The notes: a model not told the origin generated them from the sequence alone. Positions 8,791 through 18,405 are shown, counted from the first letter of the stretch. The stretch: DNA of 64,000 nucleotides from Haloarcula nitratireducens (GCF_019599505.1 NZ_RKLT01000014.1:16064-80063), one strand, 5' to 3'. Numbers and translations: made by a program.

Positions 8791-9206
8791 GCGACACTAG
8801 TGACGACCGTGATCCCGAAGCACTACTCGAACAGTCCAAAGAACAGAAGCGCCATCGTAGCCAACCCCAACAGAATAACGAGGCTGAGTCTCAGGGTCCG
8901 CCGCTGGAGGAGTACATCGCCGATGTCTACGACGAGCTCGACGCTGGTGAAGTACCGACGAACCTGACCATGCGGGACCGGAATCTCGCAGCACTAATTC
9001 GTGGCCTCGACGAGGCGGGCCAACTCGATGCTGTCGGTGCCGATGTTCGCGACCACCTGGACAGAGATGCTGCCGATTCAGAAAGTCGGGGATCAGTTCT
9101 GGGTCTCCTTGTCCGAGTAGGACTCAACGAGGTTCGCCCCGATCTTATCGAAGCGGGCGAAGCAGGGTACGAGACGTTCACTGAACGCCAAGAAACACAG
9201 TTTTGA
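8787..9206 (+). CDS. Putative ParA partner protein (centromere binder?)
   Basis: 139 residues, very acidic, overlapping parA by 4 bases and so translationally coupled. The N-terminus is Gln/Glu/Ser-rich and probably disordered (EQSKEQKRHRSQPQQNNEAES). The rest is helical: LEEYIADVYDELDAGEVPTNLTMRDRNLAALIRGLDEAG and SRGSVLGLLVRVGLNEVRPDLIEAG. No ParB-N or ribbon-helix-helix signature is obvious, though the C-terminal helices could dimerise. By position it should be the ParB-like or adaptor protein of the partition locus. That is inference. Confidence 0.65.
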   Translation: MSDTSDDRDPEALLEQSKEQKRHRSQPQQNNEAESQGPPLEEYIADVYDELDAGEVPTNLTMRDRNLAALIRGLDEAGQLDAVGADVRDHLDRDAADSESRGSVLGLLVRVGLNEVRPDLIEAGEAGYETFTERQETQF

Positions 9207-9374
9207 GCCGCCGTTTTTGCGTCGTAAATTGCCTCAAGGTCACGTGGTTCGAGAGAGCAACGCTCTTTCGATAGTACGAGACGGCTCCGTTGTCTCGGAC
9301 GATACTCGGCTGTTCCGTCTGGAGAGCGCAAGCCTACAGCGTTCTTCTCGCTTCATGACTTGTATACATATCTC

Positions 9375-9573
9375 GTATCTGTATCCAGTATCTAGACTAT
9401 GGATCTGTATCTTGAATCTGACTAGTATATAGGGTTCTGTATCAACGTTGTACATATTGGTGACGAATCCCTGGGATAGATCTGTATTTTGTATCTAAAT
9501 TCTGTATCCATCTCACGTATCCGCATCTAGAATCCTGATTTCAGATTTGTATTAGATATCGCGATTCCGTATC
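9375..9573 (+). repeat. GTATC iteron-like array, candidate parS/centromere
   Basis: Nine exact GTATC pentamers all on the + strand, at 9375, 9381, 9388, 9407, 9439, 9491, 9504, 9517 and 9569, usually followed by T or C (GTATCY). About 0.2 would be expected by chance in 200 bases on one strand. The block is AT-rich, non-coding, and lies directly after the par operon. The same pentamer sits in the parA leader. This is the layout of a partition centromere, or of iterons of an origin. Beyond it, up to 9734, the stretch is AT-rich without a gene. Confidence 0.6.
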
Positions 9574-9734
9574 CATACTGCATATCCGAATAGACGATTC
9601 GTCTTCCGATTACAGAAGAGTCTCAGATGGCGTCAGATACCTCGAAGAGAGGATATTATTCCGCGATCACAACCATATAAAGAACACTATCCAGTGCAGT
9701 TCAGCAAGTAGCAATGTCAAGATACAGTAAATCA

Positions 9735-10874
9735 CTACTCGTCGGAGAGGATCTCGTCAGTGATCTCGGCGACTTCTCCGGCTTTGATATCTGCATACAT
9801 CTCCGACGTGGTACTGGGGTCTTTGTGCCGGAGTGCTTTCTGTGCCGCCTCATGGCCATGCCCTTTGTATAGCGCTTTGCCGATTCCCCGCCGAGCTCCG
9901 TGTGGCTTCAGATACTCGTGTTCTCCTTCAATGTCTATACTGCCCTCGGAACACAGACGCTGGAGGATGTTCCGAACTGTAGTAGTCGTGATGCTCGGTG
10001 GTTGGAGATTATTCTCCGCGAGATACTCATCGAGTGGTTCATCATCGCCACGGTCACCGTCGGCCCGATTTTCGAGCGACGCGAGCGTTGGCCGATGTCC
10101 TGTTGGGAACACTGGCCAGTCGTCTGTAGGCGGTTGCTGGACGCATTTCAGTTGTTCGAGGGCAGTATGGGCCATCGGTGGATACTGAGCGGACTCTATC
10201 TCCTGAGATTTCCCAAGGACAGTCAGTCGGTTTTCCTCTGGATCTAAGTCCGACCAGTGGAGACCATCGCGGCGGTCGTCACTTGGATCGCGGAACAGTT
10301 CAGCACTCCTCGCACCTGTGTACGCGAGCAGGTAGACGATCGCACGGTCACGAACTGGACGACTGGCATCTAGCCCGTCGTCATCGATAGCCGCGTGTGC
10401 TTGTTCATCGACGTAGGCGACGAGCTGGTGTCGTTCGTGCTCCGACCACGTCTGTTCGTCGCTGTTATCGACGCCAAGACTTTGTTCTGGGAGTTCTTGC
10501 ACGACGTGTTGCTGTTTGGCTGGGTTCTCGGCGAGATAGCTCCACTCGACACAGTAGGAGAGAAATGATCGGACATAGCTGTAGTATTGATGTGCAGTTT
10601 TGCCTGTAATGCCATCCTCACCGTCGGGATCATTGACTCGTGCACGGACACGCTGCGAGAGATACTGCGCCCACTTTCCAAGGAGTTGGTCGGAGACGTC
10701 GTCAACGTTCTCAACACCGCGGTCGTTGGCCCAGGAAAGCCAGTCGCCGACAACTCTATCGAGTTCTCCCGCGTATCTGCCTCCAGTTCCTTTTCGGCGC
10801 GAGTTCACAAACTGCTGCTTGGCCTCTTCGAGGGTCTGAACCCTGGAAGCAGCGCCGTTCTGAGTCTGGTCCAT
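9735..10874 (-). CDS. Tyrosine recombinase (XerC/D-like integrase)
   Basis: 379 residues, a phage/ICE-type integrase. A core-binding SAM-like domain (about 15-125: LEEAKQQFVNSRRKGTGGRYAGELDRVVGDWLSW, then HQYYSYVRSFLSYCVEWSYL) precedes the catalytic domain. The catalytic residues are visible: R189 in YTGARSAELF, H325-x-x-R328 in KPHGARRG, H350 in LRHKD and nucleophile Y360 in MYADI. It should join or resolve DNA at specific sites: integration of the element, or resolution of plasmid multimers given the adjacent par locus. No att duplication was found by eye. Confidence 0.9.
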   Translation of the reverse strand: MDQTQNGAASRVQTLEEAKQQFVNSRRKGTGGRYAGELDRVVGDWLSWANDRGVENVDDVSDQLLGKWAQYLSQRVRARVNDPDGEDGITGKTAHQYYSYVRSFLSYCVEWSYLAENPAKQQHVVQELPEQSLGVDNSDEQTWSEHERHQLVAYVDEQAHAAIDDDGLDASRPVRDRAIVYLLAYTGARSAELFRDPSDDRRDGLHWSDLDPEENRLTVLGKSQEIESAQYPPMAHTALEQLKCVQQPPTDDWPVFPTGHRPTLASLENRADGDRGDDEPLDEYLAENNLQPPSITTTTVRNILQRLCSEGSIDIEGEHEYLKPHGARRGIGKALYKGHGHEAAQKALRHKDPSTTSEMYADIKAGEVAEITDEILSDE

Positions 10875-11758
10875 ATTCTATGCTTCCCGTAGGGCGTCCA
10901 CCCACTAGAAACTACTTGCCCTTACGTGAGTAAGCACAAGTAAACTAACGGCGCTACTATTATTCCAAATTAGTGCGCATCAGTACCTGTAGCGCTTAAA
11001 TTGGTGTGCAATAGCCCACCATAAATCACATTCTGCTATACATAATGGTCGCGTCTAGCGACACAGTTTCGGAAAGTAGAACACTACCAATAGCTTGATT
11101 TTCATCTCTATCGGTGCAAACTCATCCTCCCGTCACTGTTCGCCGCTTTTCATACTTGAGGTATCACCTATATCCGGGGCAAAATGATGTAGTCACACCT
11201 GCGACAGATGTCTGAGAGGTTTCCGCAAGGGAATCGCCGTCGACTACATTTCCATCACTACCCATTTCCGACCTGAAAGAGAACGAGCAGCTATGCCCAG
11301 CAATTCCGATTCGAACAGTGTCGCGTCTAGCTGGAGGGCGGACGTACTCCGACGACAAGCGGAACCTCATCATCCTAATCTACGCGACTCCTAACGGTAG
11401 CAGTACTACCGCAAGGAGGGGGCGTTCAATCCCTTCACTGACGTCCGCGACACGACGGCTGCTGTCGTCGCCGACCCGAGCGATCTCGGTTCAGTCAATG
11501 GCCCGACCTGTAGGAACAGTACGCCGCCGAGGTCCAGCGAATGCAGGAGGTATACGACCCCGGTGGTATAATCTAACTACCGTCAACGCGGGGGCATCTA
11601 TCCGTATTTATTCTTATATATAGAGACACGCTTCTATTGTATCCGTAAAAACTCTATTTCCCTCTAAATAAGGTGTGTTCGTGTATTTCGCCATCGCGGC
11701 TGCGGTTCATGAAGTCAGTCCTGCTATAGTGACAACTGATGCTTCCGATAAAATCTAG
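10875..11758. other. Long spacer with a decayed coding segment (about 11404-11576, + strand)
   Basis: No intact gene is seen in these 880 bases. From 11404 the + strand reads YYRKEGAFNPFTDVRDTTAA and onward to about 11510. After a stop, a neighbouring frame reads EQYAAEVQRMQEVYDPGG to about 11576. Together they look like the C-terminus of a lost enzyme gene broken by a frameshift. I cannot name the family. The AT-rich stretch 11577-11660 could contain a promoter. This marks the boundary between the partition/integrase block and the catabolic island. Confidence 0.4.
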
Positions 11759-12742
11759 TCAGGCGAACTCGAACGTCTCAGCCGAATAGCTTTCTTCCCC
11801 GTGTCTGTGTAAGTGCTCCGCGATAGCGATATCTTGTGAACCCAGACCGATCGGCACGAATACGACTCGATCATCCGGATCTATCGCTCGTTCGTACCCT
11901 CCGTCGAGTACTTCACCGATGGTTGCACTTAGGTCAGTAGCTGTCAGTTCGTTACGCTCCGCTAGATCGGCTAATGCCCCACGTTCGAGACACTGTTGCG
12001 GATGGTCAACGAAGATGTGGTCTGAGTCAAGGATCGTCTCTTCTGGTAGTTCCCGATACGAACCGAGTGCGATAATGAATTCGTCGCCGTCGAGCCACGC
12101 TTCTTTCAGTACGGGCGACTTCGAATTCGTGACTGTAATAATCGCATCGCTCTCGACGACAGCGTTGGGAGAGTCTTCAACGACGATATCCGCATCAGTC
12201 TCCGTTTCGAGGCCGCTCACAAGAGAATTGGCGGCTTCGGCATCGATGTCGAACAGTTTGAACGTCTCCACATCGGTGAGACGGTCAATCGTCTGTATCT
12301 GGAACTTCGCTTGAAACCCCGCCCCATAGACGCCGACCGAAGCAGGGCTCTCTCGTCGGAGTTGTCTCAGTCCGATGACGGACTGCATCGCGGTCCGAAC
12401 GCCGGTGATATACATCCCTTCCATTATCGACGTGAACTCGCCTCTGTCAAGGTCGAACAGCAGGATCTGAGAGCTGATTGGTTGATCGGTATTAGCGTCC
12501 CACGTTGCGACCGCCCACTTCATACCTGCGACCTCCAGCCAATCGACATACGCCGGCATGTCAATGGAAAACGCGTTTCTGTCCGGCCAACCGCCGTCAT
12601 CTCCGAGATGCATCGTCAGCTTCGAGGGATTCAGAACGCGTCCCCGAGCGGTTTCCACGTAGGTCTTCTCCATCACCTCTAACACAGCGTTCAGTTCGAG
12701 GCGAGATTCGATGTCACGTTTCGAGTAGAGTTTCGTAGCCAT
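11759..12742 (-). CDS. Ornithine cyclodeaminase / mu-crystallin family reductase
   Basis: 327 residues from the internal ATG (MATKLYSKRDIESRLELN); upstream in-frame residues look non-coding. The family includes ornithine cyclodeaminase, alanine dehydrogenase, and ketimine or delta1-pyrroline-2-carboxylate reductases. Visible: substrate-side K75 (GMKWAVATWDAN), R116 in ITGVRTAMQS, and the NAD(P) Rossmann motif VGVYGAGFQAKFQ at about 137-149. Lys and Arg at these places fit binding of an amino or imino acid carboxylate. It is followed on the same strand by an aldehyde dehydrogenase close to alpha-ketoglutarate-semialdehyde dehydrogenases, which favours a cyclic imino-acid reductase over ornithine cyclodeaminase. 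The exact substrate is inference. Confidence 0.85.
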   Translation of the reverse strand: MATKLYSKRDIESRLELNAVLEVMEKTYVETARGRVLNPSKLTMHLGDDGGWPDRNAFSIDMPAYVDWLEVAGMKWAVATWDANTDQPISSQILLFDLDRGEFTSIMEGMYITGVRTAMQSVIGLRQLRRESPASVGVYGAGFQAKFQIQTIDRLTDVETFKLFDIDAEAANSLVSGLETETDADIVVEDSPNAVVESDAIITVTNSKSPVLKEAWLDGDEFIIALGSYRELPEETILDSDHIFVDHPQQCLERGALADLAERNELTATDLSATIGEVLDGGYERAIDPDDRVVFVPIGLGSQDIAIAEHLHRHGEESYSAETFEFA

Positions 12743-12917
12743 GGTATCTCTGAACAGTTTACGTGTCGTATACGCTACGGCGTCTCGATTGAAGAGCGTA
12801 CGATACGCCTCCGACACCGCGTGATTCCGCCAAATGCGGCCTTGTACCGTTCGTAGTTTGGCCGCCCTATGTCATCCGTTATCTTGTCTCGTCGTATCGC
12901 TATCGTTCGGCTGTCGG

Positions 12918-14366
12918 TTAGGGGTCCGTCCGATAAACCGCTTTCTCGTGCGTGTAGAATTCGTAGGCCGTCTGTCCCATCTCTTTCTGGGTCTCGGACG
13001 AGGAGGCTTTCATCCCACCGAACGGCATCTGTATCTGCGAGCCGGTCGTTGTACCGTTGATCTTAACGACGCCTGCTTCGATGGCGTTAGCGAACCGGCG
13101 CGCGGAGGCCATATCGGCGGTGAAGACACTCGACGAGAGTCCGAATTCGACGTCGTTCGCCATCTTGATCGCCCCGTCGAAGTCTGAAGCCTCCATAATC
13201 GAGAGGACCGGGCCGAAGACCTCCTCCTGAGCAATTCGCATATCACTGGTGACGTCAGTAAACACGGTCGGCTCGATGTAATATCCCGATTCCAATCCGT
13301 CCGGTCGGGTTCCACCAGTCAGTAGTGTTGCACCCTCTTCCTTCGCGATATCGATGTAGTCGAAGTTCGTCTCGTCCTGCTCTTCGGAGACAGCTGGGCC
13401 CATATCGGGGTCGTCCATGCCCGGTCCGATCGAAAGGGACTCTGCTCGCTCAACGACGGCGTCGGTGAGCTCGTCGACGACGTCTTCGTGGGCGATGAGA
13501 CGGCTGGTAGCGGTACATGCCTGGCCGGTGAGGCCGAAAGCGCCTCCGATGGCTGCGTCGGCCGCATCTTCGATATCCGCGTCCGGAAGCACGACCTGTG
13601 GATTCTTCCCGCCCATCTCTGTCTGGATAGGGATTCCACGGTCGGCGGCAGCCTGGGCGATTTGTCGACCGACGCCCGTAGACCCGGTGAACGAGACCCC
13701 GTCGATGCCGTCGTTCATCGTCAGTTCGTCGCCGACGGTCGAGCCGGACCCGACGACGAGATTCACGACGCCGTCGGGGATACCGGCTAGCTCGAGCAGT
13801 TCGACCAGCCGTTTGGCGATCATCGGAGTCTGCGATGAGGGCTTGAAGACGACGGTGTTCCCCGTGACCAGCGCCGTCGCGAGCTTCCACGACGGCGTCG
13901 CAATCGGGAAGTTCCAGGGCGTAACGAGCGCGACGGTCCCGAGCGGTTCGCGGATGGTGTACGTGAACGTGTCGGGATCGCTGGAGGGAATCGTTTCCCC
14001 GGTCGCTGTCCGGGCATAGCTGGCGAAAAAGCGGAAGATTTCCGCGGCTCGGGAGACCTCACCGCGACTCGACGAGATAGCTTTGCCTTCCTCTTTCGTC
14101 AGCGTCTGTGCGAGTTCGTCGACGTTGTCGTCGATGAGGTCTGCGACGTCGTACAGCAGCGAATCGCGTTCGTCCGGCGTGGTTTCTTCCCACGTCTCGC
14201 TGGCCTCGGTAGCGACGTTCACCGCGTTGCGTGCCTGTTCTCGATCGGCCCGGGGAAACGTAGCGAGTGGATCGTCGGGGACAGCAGGGTTTCGTACTGT
14301 CATCTCGTCGTCGCTGTCGCCCTCAATCCACTCGCCGTCGATGTACTGGTATTGCGTGTCGGTCAT
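12918..14366 (-). CDS. Aldehyde dehydrogenase, KGSADH-like
   Basis: 482 residues, full-length NAD(P)-dependent aldehyde dehydrogenase. Catalytic C284 (GLTGQACTATSR), general base E250 (IQTEMGGKNPQ) and oxyanion N152 (VTPWNFP) are all present; SFTGSTGVGRQI is the cofactor loop. The GQACTATSR environment resembles alpha-ketoglutarate semialdehyde dehydrogenases of haloarchaeal pentose pathways and of bacterial hydroxyproline catabolism. It shares direction with the flanking ornithine-cyclodeaminase-family gene (about 175 bases) and the M19 gene upstream (about 270 bases). A glutarate-, succinate- or ketoglutarate-semialdehyde substrate is likely but not provable here. Confidence 0.88.
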   Translation of the reverse strand: MTDTQYQYIDGEWIEGDSDDEMTVRNPAVPDDPLATFPRADREQARNAVNVATEASETWEETTPDERDSLLYDVADLIDDNVDELAQTLTKEEGKAISSSRGEVSRAAEIFRFFASYARTATGETIPSSDPDTFTYTIREPLGTVALVTPWNFPIATPSWKLATALVTGNTVVFKPSSQTPMIAKRLVELLELAGIPDGVVNLVVGSGSTVGDELTMNDGIDGVSFTGSTGVGRQIAQAAADRGIPIQTEMGGKNPQVVLPDADIEDAADAAIGGAFGLTGQACTATSRLIAHEDVVDELTDAVVERAESLSIGPGMDDPDMGPAVSEEQDETNFDYIDIAKEEGATLLTGGTRPDGLESGYYIEPTVFTDVTSDMRIAQEEVFGPVLSIMEASDFDGAIKMANDVEFGLSSSVFTADMASARRFANAIEAGVVKINGTTTGSQIQMPFGGMKASSSETQKEMGQTAYEFYTHEKAVYRTDP

Positions 14367-14635
14367 AGTTGGGTAGCCTTAATGGGTGGTCGACCGGACT
14401 TCCGAATCGGTGCGCCACACCACTTCCGAGCGGGACACAAACCGAGGTTTCCGAGTCGCGGACCGGGCATTTGGGTCAACCCGACTTCTAGCGACCGTCA
14501 GACTGGTTGCGTCCGTTCTATTCAGTCGTACAAGATAGAGCATTATAAAATCACCGGTAACCCCGTACTCTTAGTCCGATTCGTCCGACTCTTGTGGTCA
14601 GGTACAAAGGTATGTCGTCGCGCTCGGCGAAGGAC

Positions 14636-15772
14636 TTACACCGCCCGTTCCCAGAACCGGAGGAAGTTTTCGCCCAGAATCCCCTCGACCTGTGCCGAAG
14701 GGAATCGCTCCCCGAGTTCCGCTCTGATCACCGGCCAGTCCGTGTACGTTTTGAAATCGCCGATTCCGGCTGCGATGTTTCGCTGCTCGACCTTCTCGCG
14801 GTCGAATCCTAGCTCGACAATGTGTTGCTTGTAATACTCGAGCAGTTCGCTGGGGAACTTTGCGTCCGCGGGATAGAAGTCAGTCCCGATACCGACATTA
14901 TCCGCACCGATGATTGAACGCGCGTAGTCGAGATGCTCAAAAAAGATATCGAGCGTCGGCTGGGTTTCGCCCGGAGCGATGAACCAGGGTAGAGTCACGA
15001 TGCCGACGTACCCGTCTGCGTCGGCGAGCGCTTCCAGTTCCGCATCCGACTTGCCGCGATAGTGGTGCGAAACGCTCTGACAGGTGGCGTGTGTCACTGC
15101 GACCGGCTCGTCGGAGTATTCGATAGTATCAAGCGTTGTCCGTTTTCCGCAGTGAGAGACATCGACGACCCCGCCCAGTTCATTGACTCGGTCGACCGCC
15201 GCACGGCCGAATGTGGACAGACCGCCTTCAGAGGGGTCGTTACAGCCGGTTCCGAGCATATTCTGGTAGTTATACGTGAGCTGGAAAATACGCACTCCTT
15301 CGTTGTATAGCACGTCGATTCGATCCAGCGAGCCGTCGATGGCGGCCCCGACGTTCTGCGTGTTCAACACGATCCCCACGTCATCGCTCCGTGCCACCTG
15401 GCGTGCTTCTTCTGGGGAAGTAACTTTGTGTAACCAGTCTGCGGCGTCAAACCTGGCTTGCCATCGCGAGAGATCTCGTCGCTGCCCAGTCCGTTCGGAG
15501 ACGTGTGACTCGTGCGTCCACGGGGTGACGCTGAGCAGATTGACGCCCGCAGCTTCGTAGATCCCTCTCACCTCGTCCCGAAACCCCTTGTCAGATTCGA
15601 AGGCCCGGACTTCGTGGTCCCAGATCGCTTCCCAACACTCGTCTTTTCGCTTTCCTGACGCGACCATCTCTCTGATCGCCTCGTTGATCTGTTCGCTCCC
15701 GCCGTACGACCTAATGACTTGCTCCCACGGCGCTGATGACGTATAATCGAATACCGGCTGTTGGTCGGCCAT
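14636..15772 (-). CDS. Divergent M19 (membrane dipeptidase-like) amidohydrolase
   Basis: 378 residues from ATG 15772 (MADQQPVFDYTSSAPWEQ). The TIM-barrel of the renal dipeptidase family is clear in the second half: VVDVSHCGKRTT (canonical His198), VAVTHATCQSVSHH (His219) and VGIGTDFYPADAK (Asp288). Two canonical zinc motifs are missing. The N-terminal HxD is replaced by FDYTSS, and the bridging Glu of the GxEG motif by NTQNVGA. It may therefore bind one metal or none and need not be a peptidase. As I recall, divergent M19 proteins also occur in bacterial dimethylglycine/betaine clusters. It is divergent from the BCCT gene, with 300 bases of shared control region. Confidence 0.8.
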   Translation of the reverse strand: MADQQPVFDYTSSAPWEQVIRSYGGSEQINEAIREMVASGKRKDECWEAIWDHEVRAFESDKGFRDEVRGIYEAAGVNLLSVTPWTHESHVSERTGQRRDLSRWQARFDAADWLHKVTSPEEARQVARSDDVGIVLNTQNVGAAIDGSLDRIDVLYNEGVRIFQLTYNYQNMLGTGCNDPSEGGLSTFGRAAVDRVNELGGVVDVSHCGKRTTLDTIEYSDEPVAVTHATCQSVSHHYRGKSDAELEALADADGYVGIVTLPWFIAPGETQPTLDIFFEHLDYARSIIGADNVGIGTDFYPADAKFPSELLEYYKQHIVELGFDREKVEQRNIAAGIGDFKTYTDWPVIRAELGERFPSAQVEGILGENFLRFWERAV

Positions 15773-16072
15773 ATCGTACATCTGGTGGGATGTCGGTTTA
15801 AATCTTGGGAGCCCACGCCAGAGTCTGACGCTGTCGGTACAGTCACGACCGGTCACAGGATGTCGCTTTTCGAGGCTGAGTCTCAGTCGGTGCTGTCACA
15901 CGCCGGGTGGGCAACTCTACCAGAGACGTCTCTGCTCCTGTATCGAGTTATCGAACGACGCTGTTACGCTGTTTCTGACGGCGGGGTGAGGCCCTAATAG
16001 ACCTAAACGCCATGATAGATGGACCACAACCTATATCACTAATGAACTGAACAATTATGACGGAGCGATACT
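15773..16072. promoter_or_regulatory. Divergent intergenic region, M19 gene / BCCT transporter
   Basis: About 300 bases between divergent starts with no ORF of note. An AT-rich stretch at 16022-16060 (ACCTATATCACTAATG...CAATTATGA) sits 15-50 bases before the transporter ATG and is a plausible TATA region. If the IclR protein of this island controls these genes, its operator is most likely here. Confidence 0.4.
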
Positions 16073-17731
16073 ATGGCTCAGTCAAGCGGGAGAAGCGTGT
16101 TCAGTCAGTTCGTAGATGAGATCGATACCATACCGTTCGCGTTCGGGGCGCTCGTTACCTTCGTGTTTATCGGGTTGGCAGCCTTTCGAACTGAATGGGT
16201 ATCGAGTCAGATTACGACCGCGTTCAGCGTGTTCGGGGAGGGCCTCGCGTGGATGTACTTGGTAGCGATGCTAGTGATGCTCATCGTCTGTGTCTATCTA
16301 ATGGTGAGCCCCTACGGACGAATCAAGCTGGGGGACGAGGACCCCGAGTACAGCAACTTCTCGTATCTGGCGATGTTCTTTTCGGCGGGTCTCTCGGCGG
16401 GGATCGTTTTCTTCGGTCCGGTCGAGGCCCTAACCCACTATGGGACCGTCCCACCCCTGTTCGGCGGGACTGCCGAGGCCGGGACGACGAGCGCGATGGT
16501 GCCGGCGCTCGCGTACTCGATCTTTCACTACGGCGTCTCGGCGTGGGGTGGATACCTTGCGATAGGTATTCCCGTCGCATACTACGCGTATAGACGCGAT
16601 GCGCCCTTCCGAACGTCGACGGTTCTGATGCCTGTGCTGGGCCGTGAAAACCTCGATGGTATCGTCGGGCGCACGATTGACACCCTCGCGGTCGTTGCCA
16701 CGCTCGGCGGTATCGCGACGGGACTCGGATTCATCGCGACGCAGATACTGACCGGTATCACCTATCGGACCGGGATTCAGTTCGGGAATGTCGAGACGGT
16801 ACTGGCCATTACCGGGATAACGATCATCTTCACGATATCTCTGATTGCCGGTGTGGATCGTGGGATTCGCCGACTCTCGGACTTCAATATCGTCCTGATG
16901 ACTATCCTGCTGTTCGCGACGCTCGTCGGCGGTGTCGTCATGAGCAGCATCTCCGAGCTGGCTGTGCTGAACACCGGAGCATTGGCCGTTGGAACGTACA
17001 TTCAGAACTTCTTCAGCATGAGTCTGTTCACAGGTGTGGGGCTCGAAGGCGGTACGGGATGGACGTCCTTCTGGACGGTGTTCTACTGGTCATGGTGGAT
17101 CGCATGGGCGCCGTTCGTCGGCCTCTTCCTCGCACGCATCTCTAAGGGTCGAACCATCCGCGAGGTGCTGTTTACCGCGCTGGTGACGATGACGCTCGTC
17201 TCTATTGTCTGGTTCACTATCGTCGGCGGTACATCGATGTGGCTCCAGCAGGCGGGCGTCGTGGACATTCTCGGTGCGGTCTCTCAGTACGGCGACGGTG
17301 TTGCCGGCTACGCGTTGTTCGGCGCGCTGCCACTCGGTGTACTCTGGCAACCACTGTTCCTGATCTTGGTGGTGACATTCTTCGCGACGTCGGCGGACTC
17401 CTCAACGCTCGCCGTTGCGATGTTGACCACCGGTGGGAAAGAGAACCCCTCTAGTCTCAACCGGCTTTTCTGGGGCGTCCTGCAGGGCCTCATTGCCTCG
17501 ATCCTAGTCGTGCTCGGCGGCGCGAGCGCTCTGCGGTCGTCAGTTATTATTACCGGCGCCCCGTTCGCAATTGTGTGCGTTCTCTCGCTGTTCGTCTTCA
17601 TGCGGGAGCTTGGATCCGACCACGGAGCGATGATATTCGACGGGAACCGAACGTGGTTCCGAAGTCCTGATTCCGCAAATCAGTCTACCGACGTCGTCGC
17701 AGAGGAACCCACCCACGCCACGGACGACTAA
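16073..17731 (+). CDS. BCCT family betaine/carnitine/choline transporter
   Basis: 552 residues with about 12 membrane segments. The family signature around TM8 is present: TVFYWSWWIAWAPFVGLFLARISKGRTIRE, with the aromatic residues that hold a quaternary-ammonium head group. Also visible are FFGPVEALTHY, SIFHYGVSAWGGYLAIG and VTFFATSADSSTLAVAML. BCCT carriers import glycine betaine, proline betaine, carnitine, choline or ectoine with Na+ or H+. The C-terminal tail is short and acidic, without a long osmosensory domain, which suits nutrient uptake as much as osmoprotection. The gene leads the + strand of the catabolic island. Confidence 0.9.
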   Translation: MAQSSGRSVFSQFVDEIDTIPFAFGALVTFVFIGLAAFRTEWVSSQITTAFSVFGEGLAWMYLVAMLVMLIVCVYLMVSPYGRIKLGDEDPEYSNFSYLAMFFSAGLSAGIVFFGPVEALTHYGTVPPLFGGTAEAGTTSAMVPALAYSIFHYGVSAWGGYLAIGIPVAYYAYRRDAPFRTSTVLMPVLGRENLDGIVGRTIDTLAVVATLGGIATGLGFIATQILTGITYRTGIQFGNVETVLAITGITIIFTISLIAGVDRGIRRLSDFNIVLMTILLFATLVGGVVMSSISELAVLNTGALAVGTYIQNFFSMSLFTGVGLEGGTGWTSFWTVFYWSWWIAWAPFVGLFLARISKGRTIREVLFTALVTMTLVSIVWFTIVGGTSMWLQQAGVVDILGAVSQYGDGVAGYALFGALPLGVLWQPLFLILVVTFFATSADSSTLAVAMLTTGGKENPSSLNRLFWGVLQGLIASILVVLGGASALRSSVIITGAPFAIVCVLSLFVFMRELGSDHGAMIFDGNRTWFRSPDSANQSTDVVAEEPTHATDD

Positions 17732-18030
17732 GGGAATCAACTTCGCTTCTGCCGCTGTTCACCCAGTTCCCGACGCGTTCTGGGCCGAATTTTCTCGTCA
17801 CATCTCCTTGGACGACCTTGTGTGGATGTCGTAGCCTGACTGAGCGGTTCCTTCAGACCGGCTACCACGCTTGGGTTCCTCGATGCTAATCCAATTTCAC
17901 CTGGAGCCAGAAAAACAGTGACTTTCAGCGCTAGATGTTGAAACCCCGTCGGTCCTCGTTCCGGACAGTACCGGCCGTCTTTCCCAAAGAAATAGTAACA
18001 CTTTTTTGTTGGTACCGAATCCGTGCGAGT

Positions 18031-18405
18031 GTGGAGCATATACAGACAGATGCAGCGCCGTCTTTCGACGGACTTCCGATCGGACAGGCTACGAAACACG
18101 GAGACTCGATCTATCTTGCACAGTCGCCGCGGGACCCGGAAACCGAGGAGCTGGTCAGTCGGGACCCCGCCGAGCAGGCCGAACAGGTCTTCCAGAACAT
18201 CCAGGCTATCCTCTCGGCCGCTGATTCGAACTGCGAAGATATCGTAAAGGCGACCGTCTACCTCACTGACCTTGACGACGCAGACGCGGTCAACCAGGTC
18301 TACAGGGAGTACGTCGGTGAACCGTTCCCGGCACGCTGTGCCGTTCAGGTCGACGACCTGGCGGGCGACATGAAGGTCGAAATCGACATCGTCGCGGCGG
18401 CCTAA
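18031..18405 (+). CDS. RidA (YjgF/UK114) family enamine/imine deaminase
   Basis: 124 residues from GTG 18031 (VEHIQTDAAPSFDGLPIGQA); the longer upstream start adds residues foreign to the family. Hallmarks: IYLAQSPRDPETEEL, QVFQNIQAILSAADSNCEDIVKATVYLTDLDDADAVNQVY and the C-terminal PARCAVQVDDLAGDMKVEIDIVAAA with the conserved Arg. RidA hydrolyses reactive enamines/imines made by PLP enzymes and dehydratases to 2-keto acids and NH3. Usual RidA has SGQ or GQ where this has LAQSP. In this island it probably clears or processes an imine made during amino- or imino-acid breakdown. Confidence 0.85.
   Translation: MEHIQTDAAPSFDGLPIGQATKHGDSIYLAQSPRDPETEELVSRDPAEQAEQVFQNIQAILSAADSNCEDIVKATVYLTDLDDADAVNQVYREYVGEPFPARCAVQVDDLAGDMKVEIDIVAAA

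Noticed and set aside
11318..11623. 101-residue + strand frame rich in Arg/Ser/Thr
   Set aside because: Composition is typical of a wrong frame; the coherent protein text lies in other frames and is broken (see the relic at 11404-11576).
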